Source: a virus. From it: a stretch of DNA of 64,000 nucleotides. Positions 42,301 to 52,000 of this stretch are shown here, one piece after another (the first letter of the stretch is position 1; every line of letters begins with the position of its first letter). The notes beneath the pieces were generated by a model. The model saw only the letters and a program-made list of their open reading frames with translations, did no database searches and was not told the DNA's origin. The stretch covers positions 1 to 64,000 of the IMG/VR virus record IMGVR_UViG_3300042308_000216; one strand, 5' to 3'. The position numbers and the translations under genes are program-made.

Positions 42301-44222
42301 CTGCTCCAGGAAATGTTGTTTCTTGGCCTTCATATCCTGAGACTTATGGAGATATGGAAGACCCTGAAGGAGTTTCTTTAAACATGCCTACTAATGACCC
42401 AAGAAATAGAAATAGACGTGGTTTTGATTTTGACTTTGATTTTAATTTAAGAGATTTAGGTAGAAAATGGAAACATAGAGGTAGAGGACATTCTAGTGGA
42501 AAACCTCAGAGTAGGAAATGGGGAGATACTATTTGTACTGTACATCCTGATGGTGGTTCAATATATTATGATTTAGGTGGTATTCTTCCACCAACTGGTA
42601 CACCTCCACCAACTACTGAATTTAATTTTGAACAAAATCCAAATTATTTAGTAACTCAAAAAGGACCAATACTTGCATCATCAGATACAACAGCTACACC
42701 TCAACCCCCAAAAGCTGCATACATTCAAAGACCATATATGAAAGGTCATAGTAGTAAATACTATAATTTATATAGTACTGATCCTGAAGAAAGAAAGAAA
42801 GCTTTATTAGCAAATAAAGCAAATAATGCAATGATTGATATTGAAAAAGGTAAAAGTACTGGTCCACAAAATCTGTTATCTACATTTACTAAAGCAGATG
42901 GTGGTATGATGCCTTCAGAACAACAAATGCAACAAGAACAACAAGGTGGTCAAGACCAAATGATGCAAATGGTTCAACAAGTTGCACAAGCAATTGGTGG
43001 TGGTGCAAACCCAGAGCAAGTTATGCAACAAGTTATGCAACAATTAGTACAAGCTGGAGCACCAGAAGAACAGGCAATGCAACAAGCACAGCAAATTGTA
43101 CAAGCTGCTATGCAAGAAGTACAAGGTCAGCAGCAACAACAACCTATGCAAGAAGGACAGCAAATGCCTCCTCAACAAGGTATGGCTAGAGGTGGTTACT
43201 TTAATGGTAAAAGACAATACTATACAGGTGGTACAGGTGGTACAGATGGACCAGTAAGACCTTTAACAATGCAAGAAGCTGTTGATGCAGGAGAATATAG
43301 TCTTTACCCAAAAGTTACTTCACGTACTGGTGAATTTGAAGACCAATTTTATAATACTAGTACTGGTCCAACTGGTTCAACTTTTGCATTTGCAAATAAC
43401 CAACCAGCTATTCAAGAAGAACAAGCTCCTATGAGTTTAAAACCTAATGTAGTTAATAATCAAAGTAACAGAGAAGAACTTTTAAATGTATTACCTACAA
43501 AAAAACGAGCAGAAGATAAATTAAAAGAAGATAAAAAGAAAGAAGATAAAAAAGATAATAAAACTAATACAACTACAACACAACAACAAACTCCAAAAGG
43601 TTCTAAAATGTCTGCTACTGATTTAGCTTTTATGGCTGCTCAATTAGCTGGACCTGCTTATCAATTCTTTCAAAAGAAACCAGAAGCTTTTCAATATAAA
43701 AAAGGAGAAGCTAAAACACTAGATTCTTCAACAGCTATTATGCTTGCTGACCAAGCTTTAAAAGAATCTGAAGCTGGAGCTGGTTATGCTATTAGACAAG
43801 CTGCTCCAACAGCAGGAAGTTATTTAGCTAACATTAGAGCTAATGCTTTAGACTTTGGTAAAAAACGTGGTGCAAGTTCAGCTGGTATTAGAGGTCAATA
43901 TGACTTACAAAATACAGGAATTCTAAATCAATTTGAGCAATATAATACTGAACTTGAAAACAAAGCTATTGATGCTATGCAGCAAGATCAAGCTAACTAT
44001 CAAGAACAAAGAACTAATGCTCTTTACAATGCAGGTGCTAATTTAGCAGGTATGCGTAAAGATTATAATGCTGGTGAGATTGATAAATTAATTGCTAATA
44101 ACATTGGTACTAGTAATTACAAATATGACCAAGCTAAGCAAACCATAACTTATAAAAAACCTGATGGTAAAGAAGTTACAATACCTGTATCAACAGTATT
44201 AGGTGGTAATACAACAACATAA
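39312..44222 (+). CDS. Cargo protein C1-like virion protein with GG motifs
   Basis: A 1636-residue protein in the place of the crAss cargo protein C1, after the muzzle. It has a basic N-terminus (KNIRNKAKQNRASGATPKKPT), a hydrophobic glycine/alanine-rich part (about 385-560), and from residue 35 to about 1315 some twenty short motifs ending in GG after a small residue (FAQGG, LAEGG, YAQGG, LAEGGP, YPEGG). Residues 1200-1290 are Gln/Met-rich. The C-terminal 200 residues are a helical unit (LADQALKESEAGAGYAIRQ). Such proteins are packed in the virion and ejected. The GG motifs may be processing sites (see findings). Confidence 0.65.
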   Translation: MAEKNSLWKNIRNKAKQNRASGATPKKPTTEMLRQERKIRAQKAGGGPVKENPLYKSNEDYAYNQWVQSMPENLRQESPGYNMRGAWEGGLEPEMFYRDEQGTFRTAHEPHPFNPTYEPHLGSRNPNTGEILKSPEHHTYDMAIEGDIRAGYTPRVDARTGTMYSTNSSDPTTAGPFKEYATGSFVGEDDELEKKLADLRKQAAKPANKVPTAQENFINATKNIPNYSMDPNYQAPAVGTNYTTKEEMSARPYPASGKIDIDPGAELLPFAVFEAMSIPGLVKNYKYNMNLYKNAPTIGNFNMAHPRNLKRAKDALNKAAIITASETVPELINAAGGYTINNNKSMKNNNQSWKEYLKYAQGGHTNPYNQYQDDQYLQYEVGGKVWKNIAAGLYGAGEGILDTVTMGATDELTDKGFEALSKAGNKNIDLNNPDDVKFLKSQQKVKGYSNAAGAIGTAAVTGNVQGAIKQGTKGLNTAFQATDGMSDDFKKWSQGVTGVAGVASGFAGGMNSDSFNAAAKAGTGVAGFGQKVGKYSPLIGQASGFIGGNDQPLWQQGQAQQDTLNSPDYIAAQREKNASYTNQGLMYGQGGNMSNNSLNLRDTMGYNRFAQGGAFNQYGINMIPESAGLHHQSAYGGVPIGPNALAEGGEIKMDNGDGSQYIVSDQVDGAETQKDFTFSKGGKYKELNRTLADGMKQDLNKYTYGSLATSDRVKGDLRRPNDSYSQSTVEQIKNKWQQKTEYARQRSQQEQAIAQAEEQKRMAEEQYIAAYGGRINPKKYPGLNMTKKAKGGYVHNQMIQPMLAEGGPLYGDPASPYTYAMGGVGNSINTNQPSNQPRYTSWEDMRTKMNAAQAAKPQLTLDQQRAQDSQTMGRIGQIFDSYNHPNTPNLVSSPRPINFQVPTGYAQGGMYGDPYARGGQIDYTNDMYSMYAGGGPMPSDLPQAFNGPAAQNSNGMYLYPEGGPGVIPTGNPIYTPDSGIEQFAPDASWLDGGNQVAAPGNVVSWPSYPETYGDMEDPEGVSLNMPTNDPRNRNRRGFDFDFDFNLRDLGRKWKHRGRGHSSGKPQSRKWGDTICTVHPDGGSIYYDLGGILPPTGTPPPTTEFNFEQNPNYLVTQKGPILASSDTTATPQPPKAAYIQRPYMKGHSSKYYNLYSTDPEERKKALLANKANNAMIDIEKGKSTGPQNLLSTFTKADGGMMPSEQQMQQEQQGGQDQMMQMVQQVAQAIGGGANPEQVMQQVMQQLVQAGAPEEQAMQQAQQIVQAAMQEVQGQQQQQPMQEGQQMPPQQGMARGGYFNGKRQYYTGGTGGTDGPVRPLTMQEAVDAGEYSLYPKVTSRTGEFEDQFYNTSTGPTGSTFAFANNQPAIQEEQAPMSLKPNVVNNQSNREELLNVLPTKKRAEDKLKEDKKKEDKKDNKTNTTTTQQQTPKGSKMSATDLAFMAAQLAGPAYQFFQKKPEAFQYKKGEAKTLDSSTAIMLADQALKESEAGAGYAIRQAAPTAGSYLANIRANALDFGKKRGASSAGIRGQYDLQNTGILNQFEQYNTELENKAIDAMQQDQANYQEQRTNALYNAGANLAGMRKDYNAGEIDKLIANNIGTSNYKYDQAKQTITYKKPDGKEVTIPVSTVLGGNTTT

Positions 44223-44233
44223 TAAAATAAGAT

Positions 44234-46069
44234 ATGAATAGATTTTACAAACCAACACCAAGAGAATATGTATCTACACATGTAGATATGCCTTGGGAGT
44301 TTTTACAAGGAGCTGCTGAAACAAAACAAAAAGGTTTTGATACTGCAGTAGCAACTGGAGATGCATCTGAAAAGTTATTAAACTTTAAAGTTGCTCCTGG
44401 AGATATTGAAAACTACAAAAAGAAAGTAGGTCAATATAATTCAGAAATTCAAGGAGCTACAGATTATTTATTTGAAACTGGTGACTATACTAATGCTAGT
44501 AGAAAATTAGTTGGCACTGTAAGAAATATAACTGCAGATACAGATATTAATGAGATGAAAGCTTTTCAAGCTAATTGGGAGAAAGCATTAGAAGAAAGAC
44601 AAAAAGACCCTGATTATAAAACTAGGTCTTGGTGGCAACAAGGTGAAGATTTAAATACAGCTACTTCTTGGAATCCTGAATTAGGTAGACACGTTAATAG
44701 ATCTATTGATACAGGATACAAATCACCAGATTTAAATAAAGACTTAAGAGAAACTTTTGGTACATTACATATGTCTAAATCAGAAACAGGTTATGATATA
44801 GTAAATGATGCAACAGGAGAAATAGAACATATAACTACAGGCGGTGGATCTATTACTCCAAAGTATATTGAATTTAGAGCAAAAACAATATTACCTAATT
44901 ATTTACAAACCGCTTCTGGAAAAGACCATATTATACAAGCACAAAAAGAAGGTTACACAGGAGATGCTTTAATGAAAAGAGCTTCTGAAATTGCATATAC
45001 TAATTTGTATAATCATGGATTACAACAAATACAAAGTGAATCAAAAAATATACGTAGAAAAGATTATCAACCTGAATGGAAAAGAAATGAAATATTAGGA
45101 AAAGTAGAAGCTGAGAAAAAATATATTCCTGATAGTTCTTTTGTAGTTACTAAAGAGCAAAAACCTATTACAACTAGTGATTTATTACCACTTGGTGCTA
45201 ACGCTAAAACTAATATGTTTGGTAGTGGAGATATTATGAAAATAAAATTTGCACCAAAAACTTTTAGTGATTTAGCTCCTAAATACAGAGCAACAGCTGA
45301 AGCTGCTTATAAAACTTTATATGGTGAAGTTAAATATAATGAAGTTAAATCTGGTAAAAAAGAGTTAACAACTGCTGATCTAAATAATTTTGTGTCTTAC
45401 TACAACAACCTTAATCTAGGTTTAAGAAGTAATACAAACACAGCATCAATTCCAGATGTAAAATTACTACATAATGATTTATTTGGGTTTAAAGAAGATG
45501 CAGTTCCAGGCGGTGTAATTGCATCAGGTGCAGGTAGAAATTATCCACCTAATACTAAAGTATATGATGTTATAAATAGTGAATGGACTACTTTAGGGCA
45601 AATTGAAACAGCAAATGGAGATAAAGCTATTAAATACACAGTAAATAAAGAATACGGATCTCACAATCCAATATATCAAATATCTGGTAAAGACCCTTAT
45701 TTTGCACAAGGTTATTCAATAGTTGGTACTCAAGGCAACAAAACTTTCCAATACATTTTACCAACTAATACTAAAAATGATGAAGCTACTATGGAAGCAG
45801 AAGTAAATAATGCTATATACAGTAGTGGATTACCTACGCATGTAAATTTATATAATCAAGATTATACTATTTTACACCAAAAAGGACCTAATGGAAAAGA
45901 TGCTTTTTCTTTAGTTGATGTTAATCCTACTAATGGATTAGTAAAACCACATTTGATTAATAATCAACCAGCTATATTTGAAACTCCAGAAGCTTTAATA
46001 GGTACTGTAGGAGCTGTTATACAAATGGCACAAGAAGCACAAGAGAAACAAGCAAAAAAAACTAAATAA
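44234..46069 (+). CDS. Conserved virion (cargo-type) protein
   Basis: A 611-residue protein. The N-terminus (RFYKPTPREYVSTHVDMPWEFLQGAAETKQKGFD) is a pattern I recall from crAss-like proteins lying between the C1 cargo protein and the large RNAP-region proteins. The first half is helical; the second half is beta-rich (PSIVGTQGNKTFQYILP-type strands). No signal peptide or enzymatic motif. Probably a structural or ejected protein (inference from position). Confidence 0.55.
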   Translation: MNRFYKPTPREYVSTHVDMPWEFLQGAAETKQKGFDTAVATGDASEKLLNFKVAPGDIENYKKKVGQYNSEIQGATDYLFETGDYTNASRKLVGTVRNITADTDINEMKAFQANWEKALEERQKDPDYKTRSWWQQGEDLNTATSWNPELGRHVNRSIDTGYKSPDLNKDLRETFGTLHMSKSETGYDIVNDATGEIEHITTGGGSITPKYIEFRAKTILPNYLQTASGKDHIIQAQKEGYTGDALMKRASEIAYTNLYNHGLQQIQSESKNIRRKDYQPEWKRNEILGKVEAEKKYIPDSSFVVTKEQKPITTSDLLPLGANAKTNMFGSGDIMKIKFAPKTFSDLAPKYRATAEAAYKTLYGEVKYNEVKSGKKELTTADLNNFVSYYNNLNLGLRSNTNTASIPDVKLLHNDLFGFKEDAVPGGVIASGAGRNYPPNTKVYDVINSEWTTLGQIETANGDKAIKYTVNKEYGSHNPIYQISGKDPYFAQGYSIVGTQGNKTFQYILPTNTKNDEATMEAEVNNAIYSSGLPTHVNLYNQDYTILHQKGPNGKDAFSLVDVNPTNGLVKPHLINNQPAIFETPEALIGTVGAVIQMAQEAQEKQAKKTK

Positions 46070-46072
46070 GCT

Positions 46073-49000
46073 ATGCCTGGAGAAAACCTTGGTACCACCA
46101 CTATTGCAATTCCTTTACAGAAAATAAAACCGTATAAACCTACAAGTACTACACAAGCAGTACCTGAAACTTATGCTGGTCCTCAATCTAGATATGATGA
46201 TAATTATTTCATAGATCAAAGTAAAATGAACTCTGAATTTTTTCAGAGTATGAGAGCTGAAAATCAAGGGTTTGGTATGGAACTAGCTACCGCTGGTGCT
46301 AACCTTATTCCTAATATTGCATTAAGTATTGGTGAAACTGCTGGTTATTTATTTGATGTTGAGGATTGGTCAAACATGATTCAAGGAAATAAAACTGATT
46401 ATGGTAATGCTATAACTAAATGGGCTAGTGATAACAAGAATCCCTTTGGTCAAGTATACACAAAAAGCACTGATGGTGGTTTTGATATGTCAGACTCTGC
46501 TTGGTGGGTATCTAATGGTGGAGGGTTAGTAGAGTCTTTAGTTGCTTTTGGAATAACAGGATTTGGTGTTGGTAGTGTATTAGGCAAAAGTGCTTCTATG
46601 CTATCAAAAACATTAGGTGCTTATGGTAAAACTAAATTTGCTATTGAGGGTGCTGCTAAATTAGGTACTTCATTATCATTAGCATATAGTGAAGGTGCTA
46701 TGACTGGTGCTCAAGTATTTAAAGATGTGTATGATGATACCTATAATTTTGAGTATTTAAAAAATGTAAATGCAGGTATGGGGGATAAGGAAGCTAAAGC
46801 AAGAGCTCATTATACTGCTACTGATGTTGCAGGTGAAGGTGCAACTAAAGCTGTTAGAACTAATACACTAATTAATACATTTTTAAATATACCTGAAACA
46901 AATGTTCTATTTAGAAGTATGGGTGCATCTAGATATATAGATGATGCTTTAAAACTTCAAAAAGGAGAATTTGCTAGAGATGCTGTTGAAAGAATAAAGA
47001 AATTTGATGTTAATAAACATTTAACTAGACAAGGTATAGAACATTGGGGCAAAGAAACTGGCAGTGAAATGTTAGAAGAGATGGTCAATGTTTATGCTGA
47101 AGAGTCAGGTAAAAATGTTGGTAGGCTAGCTACAGGACAAGACATTGTTTCTCTTGGAGATATGCTAGCTAATGATGATATATGGGCAGCAGGATTCTGG
47201 GGTGCTATTGGTGGTAGTATGAATGGTTTTGTTATGGGTAAAATGCCTAAGTGGGTTGTCCAAGAAGATGGAACTAAAAAAAGAACTACTGTTGGTGCAT
47301 ATAATAAAGAACAAGTAAAAGATAAATATAAAGAACAATTAACTGACCTTCAAGATAGATTAACAGAATTTGTTGATGCTAGAGATGCTTTAGATATAGC
47401 AGCTAAGTCAGGTGATGAAAGAGCTTATAAAGAAGCTGCTGACAAAGTATTTAGTTATAATAGTTTCAACTCTATTGTAAAAGGTACTGAAGAACAGTTA
47501 CTAAATGATTTTCAAGAGATAGCTGCATTTACTCCTGAGCAAGCTGCACAACAAGGTTTTGCATCAGACTACAAAGAAAGAGCTACTGAAAAAATACAAT
47601 CTGTTAGACAAAATACAGCAGAGTGGAATAAGATTCAAGATAGACATTCTTCACAGGATTTAGATCAAGCAGGATTTCCTGAAACTATTTTTCAGCAACA
47701 CATGAATGTTCAGAATAATAAAAAGATTATTCAAGATAACACAATTGAACTTGCTAAATTAGAATCAGAGATAGCACAAGCACATGTATTAAGAGGTACA
47801 GATTTAACAACTACATCTTTTAATGATGTTAAATCTAGTATTGATGCTGTTGAGCATGCTTTTGAAATGGCTGCTAAAGATTTAAGTGATATTGACTCAT
47901 TAAGCACACTTGATAGTAAAACTAGACAGAAAAAAATAGCAGAGCTTAGTAATAAATATGGTAATATTGAAAATGCTAAAATACAAATACAAAAGCATTT
48001 AGAAGAACTAGAAGAAAAAAGAGAAGACCTATTTAATAATTTAGAAATTCAAAAAGAAAATTTCTATTCTTTCATTGACCCTGAAAACACAATGTCAGAT
48101 GATGAAAAACTAGATAGATATAAAAATATAATTGCACAGAATAGTTCAGATATATATTCATTAACAGAAGGTAAGAAAGTATTAGAAACAAATAGAAAGA
48201 TACTAGCTTCACAGATAGAAGAACTTAGAGTATTAAAAAGTGATAAAGGTCTTGAAAGATTTAAAGCTCTTAAGAAAGAAAAGATGGCTGAGAGAGATGC
48301 TCTTGATGCTCAAGCTGCTGCTAAAGCTAGAGCAGAAGCAGAGGCTAAAGCTAAAGCTGCTAAAGTTGAAGAGATTAAAGTTAAAAAGAAAGAAGCTCCA
48401 GAAACAGTAACACCACAAGAAGAAGAGATTATACAAGCCAACACTCCTGTAGAAAGTTTTGAAGAAGGTGTTTACTCAGGTGAAGGTTCAAATAAAGAAG
48501 GGTTAGAAGAGCAGTATAAAGAAATTACAAAGATAGCTGATAACTCAGATGAAGAAGGTAAAGTTAAAGACAGCTCTGGGCAAACTATTTCTGTTGGAGA
48601 TAAACTTATGTATGGTTCTAACAAACTAGCTTATGCTAGTACTGTTGAATATATTGTAGAAGATGATAAAATTAAACATACATCATTAAAACTTAATCCT
48701 GAGACTAATCCTGATTTATTAACTGATAAATATGTACCAGGAACTAAATTAAAGATAAAGAAGTTAACACCAGAAGAATTTAAATCACATGAGTTTTTTG
48801 CTCCTGATAATATTAAATTTATAGATGAAGTAGGTAGAGAAATATTAGTTGCTAATAAAGGACAGAAAGTAACATTTGAAATGTTAAGCCATCCTTATAT
48901 GCAACCCATTGGTATATACAATGAAGCAGGAGAGTATCAAGCTATGCTGCATGCTGTTACTTATATTAATGATAATAGAGTTGTATCTGAGAATGTAGAA

Positions 49001-52000
49001 ACTGATTTACAAACTTTAATTAATATTAGAGCTGCTGTTACAAATGAATTTCAAGATATTAAACTTAGTTCTAAAAGTAATGGTAAACTAAACCAGTTAC
49101 CAATGTTCTATAGATTATCAGAACTTATTGATGAGAATGTAGAGTTTGCTATTGCAACATCATCTATTCAATTAAACACTAGTAAAGTAACACCTGTTGA
49201 AAATTTAGCTAATACTAAAGGCTACAAAGTAGGTCAGGTATATGCATTAACTGTTATGCCTGATGGTAGAAAGTTAGCTGTACCTGTAAAGACAACTAAG
49301 ATTAAAGAAAACCCACAAGTACTTACAGAGTTAATGTCTGCTTTAGATATTTTCTTAAAAGGAGGTAATAGAGAAGACTTACAAGCTGTTTTTGGTAAAT
49401 ACTTACATTCAGTATTTAGTAAAGATAAACTAACACCAGATGGTAATTCTTTTCAAGAAGACCCTAATGGTAATGATAGATTCTATATTGACTTTACTTC
49501 AACAAATGTTAAAGGTATTATATTTGGAAAAGCAGGATTTTCTAAAAACTTTATTAGTGGTGATACACCTATAGATGCTTTAGAAGGATTAAAAAAAGAG
49601 TTAGCTTCTATTATTCAAGAGAGTTATATCAATCTTAATTTTCAAAGCTTAAAAGACCCTGATTTTGTAAAAACATATGTAACAAGTAATGTTAGATTTT
49701 ATCCATTACCTAATGGTAAGGTAACTGTGTTTGATAATCCAGTACTTGGATTTGACCCATCTACATTAATAAATGCTACAGCACCTGCTGCTAAAGTAAC
49801 ACCACAACCTATTGTTACACCTACAACACAAAGTTCTGAATCTGTCTTTAATATAACTATTGAACAGATAAAAAACAATATAGCAGAATTAAGAGCTAAA
49901 GAACAAGCAGAGTATGCTGCTATTGATCCTAATGATACAGCAGCAAGAAAAAAGATTTATGAAGACTATAATAAATTAATTACTACTTTAATAAATGAAG
50001 CAGAAGCTGATATAGAAAAAAGAAAAGAAGCAGAGTTAGAATTAGAATCTGAAAGAATTGTAGAAAGTACTGAAATTTGGAAAGATGAAGAAGGTCGTTT
50101 ATTTAGAATTGATAAACTAAAAAACGGTAAACAAAGATTAGCCGCTACAGATGAAGAAGGTAAACTGCTTAGTGTAATAGATATCTATGAAGGTTCTGTA
50201 TCTCCTACTAAGTTTATAGCAGATGGAGAAAAAGTAAAAGACCAAGAAGTAAAAGAAAATAAGATAGTAGATAAAATTAATGCTAAATATAAAGAAGAAC
50301 TAGATGCTGTAAAACAAGTTAAACCTACTACTACACCTATTTCTGATATAGAAACTAAAAAAGCAGATATAGAAACTGCTTTTGATTATATAACTACTCG
50401 TAAATATAAAGGTGAAAATAATAGATTAAATGAAATAAATAAAATTGGAGAAGATCTTGCTAAACGCTTTGTAGCTACTCTTAAAGAAAAAGGTTTAGTT
50501 AAAGAAGACTACAGAATGGCTCCTAGAACTGATGGGTCTGTAGAAAAAATGAAAGTAAATACAGATGATAAAGGTAATAATTTAGGAAATGATTGGAGTA
50601 CTGCTGGTAAATTTAAAGATGAGTTTAGAAAATTTGTTAATGTAGAATTAGCTTCTTTAAAAAGTAAAGCTACTACTACACCTACAGCACAATCAACTAC
50701 AGATACTAAAGCTGAAATAGAAAAAAGATTAAAAGAAGAAATTATATCTTTAGAAAAAGATTTAAAGGCTATTAAATTTAAAGATGGAAATACACTAGGA
50801 AAAATGTTTCCTGATTGGTCAGTAGAAGCTGCTACTTTTATAAGAGAACATTTTAAAAAAGCTGTTACTGAAGAAGATTATAATAAAGCAGTAAGATATG
50901 AAAACCTAGTAAACCATTTTGATGCTGTAGTTAAAAATGAATTAAATAAATTAACACTTCAACCTACAGCTCAACCTACTGCTGCAGATATTAAAGCTGA
51001 TATAGAAAATAGAATTGTTATTACTGGAACTGACCAAGGATTTGAAGTATATAATACATCAAATATTAAAAATGAGAAAGCAGGAACTGTAGCTGATGTT
51101 AGAAGAAAGTATTCTGATGATAAATATGAAATAGAATTTGGTAAAGGAGATGATAAAAAAAGTATTTTTTCTGATATAAATTATGGTCAAAAAGAAGATT
51201 CCTATCATTATTTTATAACAGATAAAAAAACAAAGAAGAGATACTACGTAGTAGGAATTAGCAGTAGAGTTACTGGTACTGATCCCCAAAGAGATGGAAG
51301 TCTATTTGCAACTATAGAGGACGATGGTAATATTACAGATTTTACAAGAACAGTATTAGAACTTGCTCTTATAAAAGAATTTGAAAATCAAACGAAAAAA
51401 AGAAAGAATATATTTAGACCTTTACCACAAAAATTTATTGACAAAGTAAAAGCTGCAGAACAAGCTGCTTTAGGGCAAGCTCAACCTACACCTGCTACAG
51501 AAACACCAACAACTCCACAAGAAAAAGGAGAGTTTTCTATTCAAGGTACATTTCGTGGATTAACTCATGTATTAGGTGATCCTGCTAATATGATTCCTGA
51601 TCTTAGAGATACAGGATTTATTGATAAGCCAACTTTTTCTGAATCTGTTCAAAAAGGTAAAAAGTTTTTTACACTTTCTATTCCACAAGCAGATGATGTT
51701 TATAGACAAGGCTATTTATCAGTGTCTTTAGTATTTCCTGAAACAACAACTAAAACAATGGCTGATGTCAAAGCTGCTTTAGAAGCAAAAGTAGCTGAAG
51801 CTAAATCTGTTATTGCAACTGCAAGAGATAAAGGATCTAATGCAGAAGCTTTTTTAAAAAACAAGGTTAGTGCAGAATACACAGAACAACCTTCTGTAAC
51901 AGAACCAGTACCTGTAGTTGAACAACAACCTGTACCACAACCTACAGTTGAATTAAAATCTGCTGGTGGAGCAAAGTTTAACTTGAAACTACCTAAAGAA

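Noticed and set aside
39312-44222. Reading the GG motifs as bacteriocin leader peptides
   Set aside because: They are many, internal and not preceded by a conserved leader helix; no peptidase-containing transporter is nearby.
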